DNA of 64,000 bases from Hanleya hanleyi (GCA_036873755.1 JAVTVY010017367.1:1-64000); one strand, 5' to 3'; positions 1 through 12,619 are shown, numbered from the stretch's first letter. The notes: generated from the sequence alone by a model not told the origin. Made by a program: numbers and translations.

Positions 1-544
1 AATGAACGATTTGGGTGACAAGTTTATTTTACAAGTTTCTGGTATTCGCCACAGCTTTCACAGTGCTCGTTTGCCAAAAATGACTTTCATGGGAGAAATT
101 CTGAGACCTAAAATCGTGTTTAGTGCACGGGGTGAAGCTGGTTTCCCCGAGCGTATCTTAAGAGCTCATATACTAGTGACGCTACGTGTCAAGCTCTGGT
201 TATTACTTGTGTCGATGCCATGAAATGCACTGGAATTTCGTGGCGTCGGATATACAGAACGGATTAGGCGAGTCTGAGCTGGTTCGGTGCTTGTCTTCAT
301 CGGTATATTTTTTTGGCTGGCACACGAAGTTTTGTTTACATAATCTGTCTCAGTGTACTATATGAAACACGCACCGGGACTTACTCTCTGTGAAAGGCTG
401 GGTTGAATAATGCCCGTTTCCTTTCCCATCGCTCCTGGTTACATTCCGAGACCAACCCATGTCCCAACCACCTGTAAAAATGTAATGACTACATTGGGTT
501 TGGGATTCAATATACCTCATCTGAAACTATTCCCAACAACCAAC
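1..544. other. No gene seen
   Basis: A 73-codon open frame begins at position 2 on the plus strand, but it has no recognisable domain and is within chance expectation. No repeat copy recurring elsewhere in the window was recognised here. Confidence 0.5.
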
Positions 545-775
545 CTTTCGCGGAAATTTGATATCCTGGGGCTGAATTAACCCCAGCTGGCCTGGGCGGA
601 GGGGGGCATTATGCCCCCTCCACCAAACTTTCACCCCAATCTCAGGAACAACAAAAGAATGAAAGCTGACGTTTTTACTTTAACTTTACGAGGTCAGTTT
701 GAGCCTACTTGCACCCGAGAAGAGGATCATGGGTACTTTCAAGATAACGGCCATGTTGAGTATCAGAAAAGTGAT
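545..775 (+). repeat. Dispersed repeat family A, left half of split copy
   Basis: This stretch continues at 3918-4205, and the two halves are separated by the LINE at 776-3894. Diagnostic wording such as GAGGATCATGGGTA, then GGCCATGTTGAG, then a CAGAAAAGTGAT block recurs at about 36.77-37.33 kb (same strand) and, inverted, at about 16.74-16.94, 42.38-42.67 and 57.15-57.31 kb. No coding capacity is visible. It is probably a non-autonomous interspersed element; its class is unknown. Confidence 0.7.
753..775. repeat. Target site duplication, left copy (23 bp)
   Basis: It is identical base for base to 3895-3917. The left copy directly precedes the first base of the LINE insert and the right copy follows its poly-A tail. 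This is the footprint of target-primed reverse transcription. Confidence 0.9.
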
Positions 776-3700
776 CCTTGGAAAAGAAAAATTACGTAAG
801 AAAAACCATAACTGAACTAGAAACGGAAACTCAAGTTATTCAAGACCAAAATCAAATTCTAAACGAAATAAAAGGTTTTTACAGTAAACTCTACTCAGAA
901 AGAGAAAACTTAAATGAAAGGAGTGACAATCTTTTTCTCAATCACTCTGTGAAACTCACTGATGTTGAAAAAAACCTCTTGCGAAGGTCCTCTGTCACTA
1001 ATTGAATTAAACAATGCAGTTAAACAGATGAAAAGCTATAAATCCCCAGGATCAGATGGCTTTCCATCTGAATTCTATCTGTTCTTCTGGGAGGAAATTG
1101 GGATTTTTCTTCTACGCTCGGCTAGACACACTTTTGAAACAGGAACTCTTTCGCATCTACAGCAACAGAGCTACATATCTTGTCTACCAAAGGATGGCAA
1201 AGATAGAAAATTCATCAAAAATTGGCGCCCAATATCTCTTTTAAACGTAGATTATAAAATTATATCAACCTGCATAGCAAATAGAATCCGAACAGTTTTA
1301 CCCTCATTAATAGACGAAACACAGAACGGTTTCATGAAGGGGAGGTTTATTGGGAAAATTACGAGACTTTTATTCGATTTGATAGATTACACCGAAGAAA
1401 AAAATATTCCAGGACTACTTTTCTTAATCGACTTTGAAAAGGCCTTTGACTCCGTGTCGTGGAACTACATAGAAAAAACTCTCATGTCTTTTAATTTCGG
1501 AATAGATATAACTCGGTGGATTAAGATTTTTCAGAAAGCCTCAAAAAGCAGTGTTATGAACAATGGGTACATTCTGATTTTTTTCAACTAAAACGGGGTT
1601 GTCGACAGGGGGATCCAATATCCCCTACATTTTCATTCTTGTCGCAGAGACTCTGTCTCTTGCTGTAAAAAAAGATAAATCAATTAAAGGAATAGAAATT
1701 GAGAACTCTGAGATAAAAATATTACAATACGCAGACGACACCACTCTTATCCTAGACGGATCACGTGAATCTCTAGAAAGAGTCATGGGCCTCCTGAATC
1801 AATTTTCCAACTCCTCTGGGCTGCGCCTGAACAAGTCCTTGGCAGTGTGGATTGGACAGAATAAAGGAAGCACTGTCAATCTCTGTCCTCACTATAGGAT
1901 AAACTGGGATCCCGGAGGTTTTAAACTACTTGGAATCTGGTTTTATCCTAATATAGCTGAAACAGTCAGCAAGAATTATAACGATAAAATGAGTTCTATC
2001 AAAAAGATTCTAAGAAGCTGGTCTAGACGTAATTTAACCCCTATAGGAAAAATAACAATTATTAAAACGTTTGTTATTCCACTATTGGTTCACCTTTTTT
2101 CAGTCCTTCCTAATCCGGAGACCATATTTATTACAAACTTAGAAAAAATATTTTTCAATTTCATATGGAATGGTAAAACAGATAAGATAAAACGTAAAAC
2201 AGCCATTGTCAAAAAGGGGAAAGGGGGATTGGGAATGATACATATCCAGTCATTCGCCTCATATCTTAAAATAAAATGGATAAAAAGAATAGTTAAACAA
2301 GGCAACCATAACATAATAGTAAAACAGATATTTCAACCAGTTGGCCACAATGTTTGGACGCTGGATTCGACAGCCGTGATGGCAGTTCAAAAGGAAATTA
2401 AAAATACGTTCTGGCTCGACACCTTGAAGGCCTGGTATCAGTGTTTGGATTTGACTTAATTCCAAAGTCAGAATGGAGGGACGTGGCCAGCTGGTCAGAA
2501 AAGGGTGTCAGCCGTATCAGTGATGTCTTCGGTGAGGATGGGAAGAGTTTTTTTAATGTTTAATGATCTTCAGAACAAATTTGGTATACTCCCCATTCAC
2601 TTCATAATGCACTGTGCTATTGTACACAACATATCGAGTGAGAAGAAAAAATATATAAAAAATGGGGGTTTCACTAAGTATAATGTCTTTAAGGAACCTG
2701 AATTATACAGGCGAATGATGAGCCAAAAATGTACGAAATTTGTATATGATCTTTTAGTAAAGAAAATTGAAGTGAAACCACAGAAAAATCAACAAAAATG
2801 GGAGGAAGAATTGGACACGACTGATCTGGACTGGCCTTCTTTTTACAGTAATATTTACAGTACAACAGTGGAAACCAAGTTACAATACTTCCAGTTCCAA
2901 ATATTACATAGGATCCTTATAACAAATTATCTATTAAAATTGTGGGGTAAAACAGATTCGGACAGCTGCTCCTTTTGCAATCAAGATATAGAAAGTATTA
3001 TACACCTCTTCTATAATTGTAAATATTCAAAAGATATTTGGAGTCAATTATATTTATGGGCAAAAGATCTCGGAATTCAAATGCAGAAACCTTCGGGGTC
3101 CCAAATGATCTTAGGTAATAAAGAGACGGTTCTAATCAATCATGTTATTTTATTATTTAAAAAATACATATATGTGTGTAGGTATAGTAATACTAAACCC
3201 TCTTTTGATGGCGCCTCGAAATTCCTGTTAAAAACGAGGGATATTGAATGCTACTTGGCCAAGAGAAATAAGAAACAGAACTCTTTTGAGAATAAGTGGG
3301 GTCCTCTGGCGTTCTACAGTCGTTAAACTAAATGCATGTTATGAAATTCACAGATTTGAAAAAATAACAAGTTTTTTTTTTACAGTAAATGGAGTCAGGA
3401 CTTGTTAGAAAAACTGAAAAAAGATTTATTTATCGAAGAAATATGTATATTATTATACTGGTTTGTATTTGTTCCTTGTTGATTTCAAATATGTCTATTA
3501 GTCTTTCACGGGTGGCGGGGGAGGGGAGCCATACCAAGTCATTCGGGCGTTAACTGTTATACTGTTTTCCCGCACAAAGACAATTATTATATGTGTAAAT
3601 ATGTATGTGTTTTACTGTCGATATATGTGAACCGAGGAAACGGAGAAGCAGTATACAGGTACGCGAGGTGTTTTTCTTTTCTTTCTTCTTACTATTATTG

Positions 3701-3894
3701 TTATTATTATTATTACCATTGTTATTAATATTGTTCATTATTTTTTTTGTGTAAATATTGAGATAAATGAATGAAAACCCAAACCTCGTGGTCACGTGGG
3801 CACTGTAGGGTAATTATGTCAAACCGTGACCAGCTGATGAATAATAAATGCCCAGTGGCACGTCCAGGGCTTGAAAAAAAAAAAAAAAAAAAAA
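776..3894 (+). mobile_element. Tx1/L1-like LINE insertion, 5' truncated, with poly-A tail
   Basis: The insert is bounded by a perfect 23-bp target site duplication (753-775 and 3895-3917) and ends in a run of about 21 A (3874-3894). It starts inside the linker before the reverse transcriptase, so the endonuclease and ORF1 are absent, as in typical 5' truncation. The coding remnant occupies 790-3326; 3327-3873 is 3' UTR with a TTATTATTATT-type simple tract near 3.7 kb. The target was a family A repeat. Frameshifts in the coding part show the copy is dead, although the duplication is still perfect. Confidence 0.9.
790..3326 (+). pseudogene. LINE ORF2 remnant: reverse transcriptase plus C-terminal zinc-knuckle region
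   Basis: Conserved reverse transcriptase blocks appear in order: KSPGSDGFPSEFY (about 1041), NWRPISLLNVDYKI (about 1221), FMKGRFIG (about 1333), LIDFEKAFDSVSW (about 1426), RQGDPISP (about 1603) and the catalytic YADD motif in ILQYADDTTLI (about 1720). A C-terminal CxFC...HLFxxC cluster follows at about 2970-3020. These motifs match the L1/Tx1 clade. The frame is broken near 980, near 1572 (one base lost, changing NNGYISDFF to a stop), near 1623 (one base lost after RQGDPIS) and again between 2440 and 2520. It would act in reverse transcription of its own RNA; this copy cannot. Confidence 0.88.
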
Positions 3895-3917
3895 ATGTTG
3901 AGTATCAGAAAAGTGAT

Positions 3918-4205
3918 GTTCTTTTCTCCAAAATTTCTGCTCACTTCCAAGAAAATTGGGCAAAATCTATCTTATTTCACATGAGACTATTACTTACTAA
4001 TTTAAAATGCCTGTTTTGAAGATGATGTCAGTGCGAGGGCATCAAAGCGGCCATCTTAGATAGTTTTCTTCGTTTTCTGGTGCGTCTTGGCCCAAGGGTA
4101 TAGCGTGGTAAGTTTCAGCCCCCTAGCTGAAGGGTTAAGCTAGCTAAATATGTAAGCGGTATGATCCCCCGCCAGCCCTGGACAGGTTCCAAAAAGTTCA
4201 GGCTA
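3918..4205 (+). repeat. Dispersed repeat family A, right half of split copy
   Basis: This is the continuation of 545-775 after the LINE. It shares with 17110-17365 and 36.95-37.33 kb the order: ATGACGTCA-like patch, GCGGCCAT, a run around GTGTGGTAAG, CCCGCCAG-CCAGGACAGG and GCTAGATAGGGTTAA. Confidence 0.7.
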
Positions 4206-4687
4206 GATAGGGTTAATAAGCTATGTTGCAGGTGGAAGTTAAAAAATAGGTGACGACGGATCAAATATATCAACATTATAATTCTCAGAGCCAATACACA
4301 TTATGAACTGCTTGACTGTTTCTAGCCTAATTTTGCCCCACAATTTCAATACTATTTCCACATCACAGACTACGTTTACGCAAGTAAGTAACTAGATCTA
4401 TTCTATCTATTGCTTTGATTTTCTCGGACCTTATTTGGTCTCACCTTGCTCCGAAGATGGACGTCATCATGTTGTATACCCACTTGTTTTTTGGGTGGCC
4501 GCCTGTGACCAAACTGTCCTAGAACAAATGTGTTAACAAAACGGAAATGAAAGCATCCAATACGGTGTATACATACAAGCGTCTAGTCCGTCATTCATAA
4601 TTCAGTCGTCGTCCAGTACAGAATATCCGCGTCCATAATCCAAAAACTCATTCCATATCCATATAACAGTATTAGCACCAAATTCAA
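4206..4687. other. No gene; holds a family C repeat copy
   Basis: No coding signal was seen. About 4580-4686 matches, on the same strand, 48.82-48.91 kb and, inverted, 59.96-60.08 kb. The shared words are CCGTCATTCAT, GTCCATAATCCAAA and TAACAGTATTAGCACCAAATTC. Confidence 0.5.
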
Positions 4688-5760
4688 CAAGAGCCCAAGG
4701 GCTTCAATATACGCCCGTATATCTGGAATTACATTGGCCCAAATTTCAAGGTTGTTAATAATCGCCTCGATTCCAATTGGTAGCTAGCAATCCAGAAAAA
4801 GGTCTACAATTTTGTGCTTCTGAGAATGTAACACATCACATATAAAACTGAATGATAAACTAAAATGATCTCAACTCTTGGAAACTAGCTCAAATATCCC
4901 ACGATGAAATCGACAATAGTCAAACACAAGAAAATAGTACTTTTCCTGCAAATGGATTTCTTTCAGACGAGAGAATTTTTCATGAAGGAAGAAGAAAGTG
5001 ATGAAGTAAACCTTTGTTCTTGAGTTGATAAACAGGTTTGAAGTTCATAAAGGACCACTCTCCACGTTAAATTAGTAAATGTATGGTTTTTATTTCACAA
5101 CAGTTTAACTAAATGTAGCTGTTTCAAACACGGAAGACAAATCCACAGGACAAATGCTATATACATGTAGGGGAGAAAACTCTGAATATTCTAACCTAAC
5201 ACATGTAGTCAGCTAAACTTGATTCAGTTCTGGGGGACTGTGACCTTGACATTTGACAAATTGATGTATGGCTCCTCTTCGCCACGCGAGTAAGGTATTT
5301 GATACCATTCCATACCTTGAAACTAGAGATATCGCATGGACAACAAATGTTAATGGATGAATGGACAGAACGCAATATCGCATTACATGACCTCGTCTTC
5401 GGCAGGCATATGGAAATGTGACTTAATGATTTCCAGATTTTGGGGTCAGTGATCTTGACCTTTGACCTTGACCTAAACTTTGGTGCACGACACATCGTCT
5501 TCCGTCAATGTATCAATGGACACCAAAAAATCATGATTTTTATGATTTTCTTGATTTTGGGGGTTTCCGTGACCTTGATATTCGGCCTTGACCTACATTT
5601 TGGTACGTGACACATCATGTCCCCGTAATGTATCTACTGACACAAAAAAAAGTAATTTTCAAAGATTTCTTGATTCTGGAGTCACAGTGACCTTGACTAT
5701 TGACCTTGACCTAAATTTTCGTCGTATTTTCAATATATGGAATCTGGGATACATTTTTAA
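4688..5760 (+). repeat. Head-plus-satellite element, copy 1
   Basis: The head (about 4688-5420) is a diverged direct duplicate of about 6184-6935, beginning GAGCCCAAGGGCTTCAATA and including CTCCTCTTCGCCA and AATGGATGAATGGACAGAAC. It is followed by GACCTTGACC blocks near 5231, 5453, 5569 and 5687. Both copies have head then satellite in the same order, which suggests one dispersed element rather than independent arrays. Confidence 0.75.
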
Positions 5761-6183
5761 AATATCTCTAAAACCAATGACGAAAGTTCCCGGCATGCAT
5801 AGTTAAAATCTTATCCACCTTGACAGACTCCAGGTCCAAAGTGAGAATCAGCGTGTGTGCCAGAAGGGTGAGTTTGACAGTTTTCCCATATTTCTGTACA
5901 CTACAATCGAAGTTTTCATAATAAAACAGAATATTTCTAGTTATCAAGCACATTCTCACGTCAATGAATTACAGCACGCACACATTGCTGTTATTGCCAC
6001 TACTGACATTTGATCCATTTCACAGCAAATTGGATCAAACGGTTTTGGTATTAGAATATTTCACACAAAATTGTTTTTAAAGCATGGCTGTCCGCAAAAT
6101 ATATCGCGGATCGAACCCCGTGTCCGCAATGGAGCAAGTTCCACAAGCCGTATTTTTATGTATTGTAACGCATACATAAACAG
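5761..6183. other. Spacer between the two head-plus-satellite copies
   Basis: No gene or internal repeat was recognised. Confidence 0.4.
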
Positions 6184-7935
6184 GAGCCCAAGGGGCTTCA
6201 ATATACGCCCGTATATCTGAAATTACATTGGTCCAAATTTCAAGTTTAATAGCCTTGATTTCAATTGGTGGCTAGCAATCCTGAGAAAGGTCTACAAGTT
6301 TGTGCTTCTGAGAATGTAACATAGATTACATCTTATATTGAATGATAAACTAAAATGAGATTAACTCTTGGTAACTAGTTGATCTTGGAGCAAGAGCCAA
6401 GAGCTCACCTATCCCACACTGAAATCAACACTAGTCAAACACAGGAAAATAGTACATGTAGTTTTCCTGCAAATGAATTTCTTTCAGACGAGAGAAATTT
6501 TCATGAAGGAAGAACAAAGTGATGAAGTAACCCTTTGTTCTTGAGTTAATAAACAGGCATGAAGTTCATAAAGGACCCCTCTCTCCATTAAATGTATGGT
6601 TTTTATTTCATAACAGTTTAACTAAAGGTAGCTGTTTCGTTTCGAACACGGGAGACAACTCCACAAGACAAATGCCATATACATGTAGGAGAGAGAACTC
6701 TGAATATTCCAACCTAACACATATAGTCAAGATAAACTTGATTCAGTATTGGGGGACTGTGACCTTCACCTTTGACAAATTGGTGTATGGCTCCTCTTCG
6801 CCATGCGGGTAAGGTATACTCAAAGTTTGGTATCAATCCAAACCATGAAGCCAGAGATATCGCACGGACAACACATGTTAATGGATGAATGGACAGAACG
6901 CAACATCGCATTACATGACCTCGTCTTCGACAGGCATAGGAACATGTTATTTTTAATAATTTCCTGTTTTGGGAGACCAGTGACCTTTGACCTTGACCTA
7001 ATGTTTGGTATGCGACACTTCATTCCCCCTATTGAATCCACTCACAACATTTTTAACGATTTCCTGATTTTTAGGTGACACTGATCTTTGACCTTGATTC
7101 TGGGGTCACATTGATCTTGACTATTGACCTGGATCTAAATTTTGGTACATGACAAAACGGCTACCAGTAATTTCTCAACGGACTCAACAAAATCATGAGT
7201 TTTAACAATTGCACGATTTTGGGTTCACAGTGACCTTGACCTTTGACCTTCACCTACATTTTGATATGTGACACATCGTGTCCCCCTAATGTATCTACTG
7301 ACGCAAAGAAATGTAATTTTTAGTAATTTCCTGATTTTGGGGACACAGTGGCCTTTGACCTTGGACCTTGACCTATATTTTAGTATGCGACACTTCATTT
7401 CCCCCTATTGAATCCACTCAAATAAAATTAGAATTTTTTAATGATTTCCTGATTGTTCGGTCACACTGACCTTTGACCTCTGACCACGACCTACATTTGG
7501 TATGCAACACATCGTTCCCCCCCTAGGGCATCCACTCACCAACAATTAGAACTGTAGATAGAAAACTGTCAACGATCAATGATTTCCTGATTTTAGGCAG
7601 CAGTGACCTTTGACCTCTGATCTCGACTTAAATTTTGGTACGCGACATATCGTTCCCACCTAGCGTATCTACTCACACAAAATTGCAACTGTGGATAGAA
7701 AACATTCACAGATATGGACCGGACACGAACACTTCAGTGATTTCCTTTTTTTTCATGCCAATGAACTTTGACCTCTGACCTTGACGTCCACTTTGGTACG
7801 CGACACATCGTCCCCCCATAGGGTATCCACTCACCAAAAATTAGAACTGTAGATAGAAAACTGTTCCAGATATAGACCGGACACGACGGACGGACAAACG
7901 GACCGACGGACACACGGACGGAAACCGCCATCACA
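6184..7935 (+). repeat. Head-plus-satellite element, copy 2, GACCTTGACC array
   Basis: The head at 6184-6935 duplicates that of copy 1. From about 6975 a degenerate tandem array follows, with units of roughly 100-160 bp. Each carries a TGACCTTTGACCTTGACCT-like block, then a TTTGGTATGCGACAC-like block and an ACATCGT-CCCCC block. The array closes at about 7878-7922 in a GACGGACGGACAAACGG-like run. Perfect TGACCTTTGACCT occurs at 5456-5468 (copy 1), 6981-6993, 7237-7249, 7467-7479 and 7604-7616. Confidence 0.8.
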
Positions 7936-8789
7936 TAATACGTCGTTTTGTTCTGAATACAAGATGCACGAATATCTGTCTAATGATTATCAATATATTT
8001 CTGCAATCTAGTCTAAATGTGTATGGAGCCTGCTTCCTTTGATATACAGTACAATACTCACATGTCATGGAAAATCAAGACGAAAGCTTTACCGTCTCTT
8101 TGAGCCTTGGTCAGTGTTGGAAGGTGTCCGGTACAAAAGCTGAAATTTAAAGGAACATTATACTGCGCAAAGCACAAAGAACCATTGTTGACCAGTACTG
8201 AAAAATTTCAACAATGTGCATTCAGTATAGATATTTGGGTGTGTGTCCGCCAAGTCCGTTTCGCCCCAGATATACATGTTCGCACATTTGAGATTATACA
8301 TGTTGTCAGTATGACCTAGTTACCACATGCAGATGCACCTGTGTTGTATTCTCAATGATCCTCGTTGAATATACAACTGGCATCGGACACCTAAATATTT
8401 TACACATTCGGCAGTATTAACAAAATTGTATCTCGCTGATTCCCAAATTGAATTTAGACTTTCTTCTTTCGACAGGAAGTAGTTTATTTCAAGTGCTACA
8501 AGGTGACAAACTTCTTGTCAAACATAATCCGTCAAAATTCAAGCTGTGCGCGCCCCTACACATGAGGTCTTAATTTTGCAAATAGTCCCCCGGCGAGGCA
8601 TGTTACAGAGCAGTGAATCGAAATAAAATTTGCAGCTGAATAGAACAAACAAAATACTTGCCACTGTTACAAACGGCTTTCCATTAACCGTTGCAACGAA
8701 TGCGGAAAAAATGGAGAACATGCTGTTCTTTGGCAGAGATTACGTGTAGGGGTTAACGGATCTGGATTTTTTTTATTTAGGAACCAGAG
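7936..8789. other. No gene seen
   Basis: Short open frames at 8107-8319 (plus) and 8539-8721 (minus) show no domain or splice context. No repeat recurring in the window was recognised. Confidence 0.4.
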
Positions 8790-9110
8790 CAAAGATGAGT
8801 GGAAAAGAGAGTCTTTAGATGGATTGATGCAATTACGTTGAGAAAAAGAGAAAGGCTTCTACGCCCTGCAAAATGTTTCATCGTCGAAGTTACAATGTCA
8901 GGAAAGAGAGGTCTCCACCCGGACTTACGTAGCTACTCTGGCATAAAGAGAAAGGGTCGGAAGGAGTGACACAGCTACGCTGACAGAGTGATCTCTAGAA
9001 ATTACGTAGTTACATTGGGAAATGGGCAAAAGGCCTAATTCAAATGGTCTATCGCTGAAATTATGCAGTTACTCTGGGCTGAGAAATAAAGAATGTATCT
9101 GACGCTGTTA
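8790..9110 (+). repeat. GTTACGCAGTTACGCTGA-type degenerate tandem array, left block
   Basis: Repeated words are TTACGTAGTTAC, CGAAGTTAC, CTGGCATAAAGAGAAAGGGTC, GGAGTGACACAG and ATGGTCTATCGC. The same vocabulary returns at 11.5-12.6 and 13.0-13.45 kb. Confidence 0.6.
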
Positions 9111-9559
9111 CGCAGATTCGCAGAATAACTAGAGCCTTAGGCACTGAAACGGGGCTATTTAAATGTAAAATAGGCTGTTGGAATAATTCCACTAACACTT
9201 TGATGTTCCATCTCATGGCGAAGAGCCTTACTTGTAGTCTCACACATTCCTCTCAACAAGGATCTCTAGTGCATTAGTGTTATTGTACACATATATATAT
9301 TTTAAAAAAACCGCTGGGACAGACATTTATTATGAAACCAACCTGATGAAATGATAAAATAATGTCTTCACTGCATGTTACCAATATTTGTAAAATTGTT
9401 CACTTTTTTCAGATAATCGAAAGCATATCCTTCAGCAGTAAATAACAATACGAAGCTGCGCATCTGAAAACCTCTCGGCTCTTGGTACATTCATAATGTA
9501 TTCAATTTGAACCAAGATGTCGGGAACACCATGCAGTCAAGTCACAAATATACAGATTA

Positions 9560-10640
9560 TCAACAATTTTGCAATTAGGAATGACCCCAAAGGTTTCCGT
9601 CCAATCAGAGAAACCGGTATTCATTACATACGTTTCTTGATGCATCAATGATGTATACCAAATTTTACATCAAGCATTTAAACGGTATCAGAGATAGAGA
9701 TCATCAATGATTTCACATAAATTAAAGATGGCCGCTCATCCTTCCCGCCACTCAGAGGAACTGATGTGGTTATTAATTGAAAGTTACTTGATACATTGAT
9801 GCTGTATACCAAGTTTCGTATAGAACACTGAAATGGTATCAGAGATATACATCATTAAAGATTTTGCATGAATTGAAGATGGCCACCAAGGTTTCCGCTC
9901 AATCAGAGAAACCAGAACTGTCATTTGTCGTAAGTCTCTTGATGCATACCAAATTTTACATCGAGCACTTGAACGGTATCAGAGAACGAGATCATTAATG
10001 ATTTTGCATAAATTAAAGATGACCGCCCAACCTTCTCTCCACTCAGAGGAACTGATGTGGTTATTCATTGCAAATCTCTTGACACATCGATGCTGTATAC
10101 CAAATTTGTTATAGAACACTTAAATGATATCAGAGATATATAACATTAAAGTTTTTGCATAAATTAAAGATGGCCGCCAAGGTTTTCAGTCAAACAGGTC
10201 CCGATTTAAAGTATCTGTATGCATCGATGATGTATACCAACTTTCATATAAAACAATTGAATGGTAACAGAGATATGTATCATTATCGATTTTGCATAAA
10301 TTAAAGATGGCCTCCAGGATTTCCAGCTAATCAGAAAAGCCGGTTTGGTAATTCATTGAAAGTTGCTTGATGTATCGATGATGTTTTCCAACTTTTGTAT
10401 TGAACAGTTGAATGGTTTCCGAGATATGGATCATTATCCATTTTGCATAAAATTAAAGATGGCCACCAAGGTTTCCACCCAATCAGGTCCCAATTCAATA
10501 GGCTTCTGGTCCTTGACTAGGTAAATAAGCATACCAAATTTGGAATTCTTCAGTGGAACCGTTTTCCGTCTATCTCGCTCACGTACTGACGTACGAACAG
10601 ACGGGCGTACAAAACGACAATACCACATGGCCAAAATTGG
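9560..10640 (+). repeat. Tandem array of about 140-150 bp units
   Basis: Six clear units are marked by AAATTAAAGATGGCC-like words near 9718, 9869, 10010, 10161, 10298 and 10449, with a diverged unit before them. Each unit carries GATGTATACCAAATTTT, AATGGTATCAGAGATA and GGTTTCC-CAATCAG. The array closes near 10583-10605 in an ACGTACGAACAGACGGGC-like run, analogous to the end of the 6.2-7.9 kb array. Confidence 0.85.
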
Positions 10641-11480
10641 CCGAGGGGTAAAAATGAGTATTGAGATACAAAGTAAAATCCTCATGGTTATATGGACTGG
10701 AGCTATGCTGGGATGCATCCTCTCATGGCATCATATTGTTTCATGTACCTCCTCCCTAGTATATTACAGTTCTATTTGGTTATCTCCCCTGTCACCTTAC
10801 AGCTTCAAAACTGTGATATGCAGAGCTCTTTCTGTAGATCAGGGGGAAATGCTTGCAACATTCCATGAATATTTCAGAAGTAGAATGGAAAGAAAACATT
10901 TCTGAATACAGGGAAATTGTTACGTAAATGATTTGACCATCACTGGATTTTAGAAACTTACTATAAAAAGATAATGCAGAGGGTCTTGAGGGGTAAGCTT
11001 AAATGTCGAAAATTCCAAACTCTAACTCAACACACATATTTCATGAAAATGTAAATGAATACAGGCAAAGTGAAATATCCCATTGTTTTCTACAATGAAT
11101 TACACTTATACTGGTATTATTTAATCACAAACATGCTTTCTAATGAGAATTAGTTAGTCCCACAAAATCACTCAACATGCGCCGCTCAAAATCTGTGGTT
11201 TAGCAGACGACATATTTTGAGCATGAAAGTAGTGCCACTGGAAAATGAATGAAAACACGCATAAAATTAGATAAATGGAAATGTAACTTAAACATATCAG
11301 AGCTGCAACTATACACGAACATTAAAAACACAGAAACCTGGAAACTCTAAAGAAGGAAGTTTCAGACCTCTTTCTTGTCGTGTAAGAACTCTATCTTTTG
11401 CTGTGTTAGCAAGACACAGAGCTGGTGCTCAATTTTTCTGACTACAAGACAGGACCATTAGTCCCTATGGGCCTACATCG
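10641..11480. other. No gene seen
   Basis: A 121-codon plus-strand frame (10540-10905) overlaps the end of the preceding array and has no recognisable domain. The rest is AT-rich unique-looking sequence. Confidence 0.4.
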
Positions 11481-11499
11481 CCCTGTGAAGAAGAAATGG

Positions 11500-12610
11500 T
11501 TGATGATCGAAGTTGCTCAGTTATGGATTTAAGGAAAAGGGGATCGAAAACCGGAGTTACGCAGTTAAACCGAGCAAAAATAAATAATCCATCGACGGAT
11601 TGGACTGACGAAGTTACAGTCAGGCTACCAGGAACAGCTGGGTTTACACCGGAGTAACGCTATTACGCCGGACAAAAGTGAAAGGGTTTGCGAAGTTACA
11701 CCAATACGCTGAGCAAAGTGGCATGGTCCAGCGCCGAAATTACGCATTTACACAACCATGAGGGGTCTCTAGCCGACGAGAATATGTTCTGAAGAAGTTT
11801 AATAGACAGTTACATACGCTGAGCAAAATGAAACGGTACATCGCTCGTGCTACGTAGTTACGTTTTCATGAAAAAAGCATACGTCTCCAGCCGGAGAGGA
11901 AACGGTCTGACGAAGTTATACAGCTACGGCGAGGAAACGAAATGGTCGATCGCCAGAGTTACATAGTTAAGCTCTCAGGAAAAGGGGGGTCCATACCCGG
12001 AACTACGCAGTTACACAGTGTAATAAGGAAATGGTCTGTCGACCTTACAGTTAAGCTGAGCAAACTTAAATGGTCCATCGCCACAGTTTCAGTATCAGGA
12101 AAGGAATGGTGTACATGTATAAGCAGTTACGCTGACAAAAGAGAAGTAGTCCGACGAAGTTGTGCAGTTATACTGCGAAACAGAGAAAGTATTTGATAAA
12201 AATGGTTGATCGCCTGAGAACAGATAGGTCTATAACCGGTGTTATACATTTACGCTGAGAAACATAGAAAGGATAGGGCGAAGTTACCCAGTTACATTGA
12301 GAAATGGTACATTGCCAGAGTTTCACTATCAGGAATAGCGAGTTATATACTGGCCGGAGGAACGCAGTTACGCTTAGTCAAAAAAATGGTCTGACGAAGT
12401 TATGCATTTAAGCTGAGCAAAGATAAATGGTCCAGCGCCGAAGTTACGCTCTCAGGAAAAGATAGTCAAAAAATGGACATACGTCATTACGAACAAAAGA
12501 GAAACTTTCTAACGCTGAACAAAAGGAACTGGTCAATCGCCGAAGCTACGCTGTCAGGAAAAAAGAAAAATTCTAGCCAAATTTACGCAGTTACCCTGCG
12601 AGAAATAGAA
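11500..12610 (+). repeat. GTTACGCAGTTACGCTGA-type array, central block
   Basis: The block is a degenerate higher-order array. Words such as CGAAGTTACGCAGTTACG, CTGAGCAAA-GAAATGGTC, CATCGCCGAAGTTACG and CTGTCAGGAAAAGAG alternate. The ATCGCC-type marker recurs about every 100-130 bp (near 11730, 11840, 11948, 12076, 12208, 12310, 12434, 12534), and each period is itself made of roughly 40-bp related subunits. Open frames inside it are by-products of the repeat. Confidence 0.75.
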
Positions 12611-12619
12611 AGGGACTGA

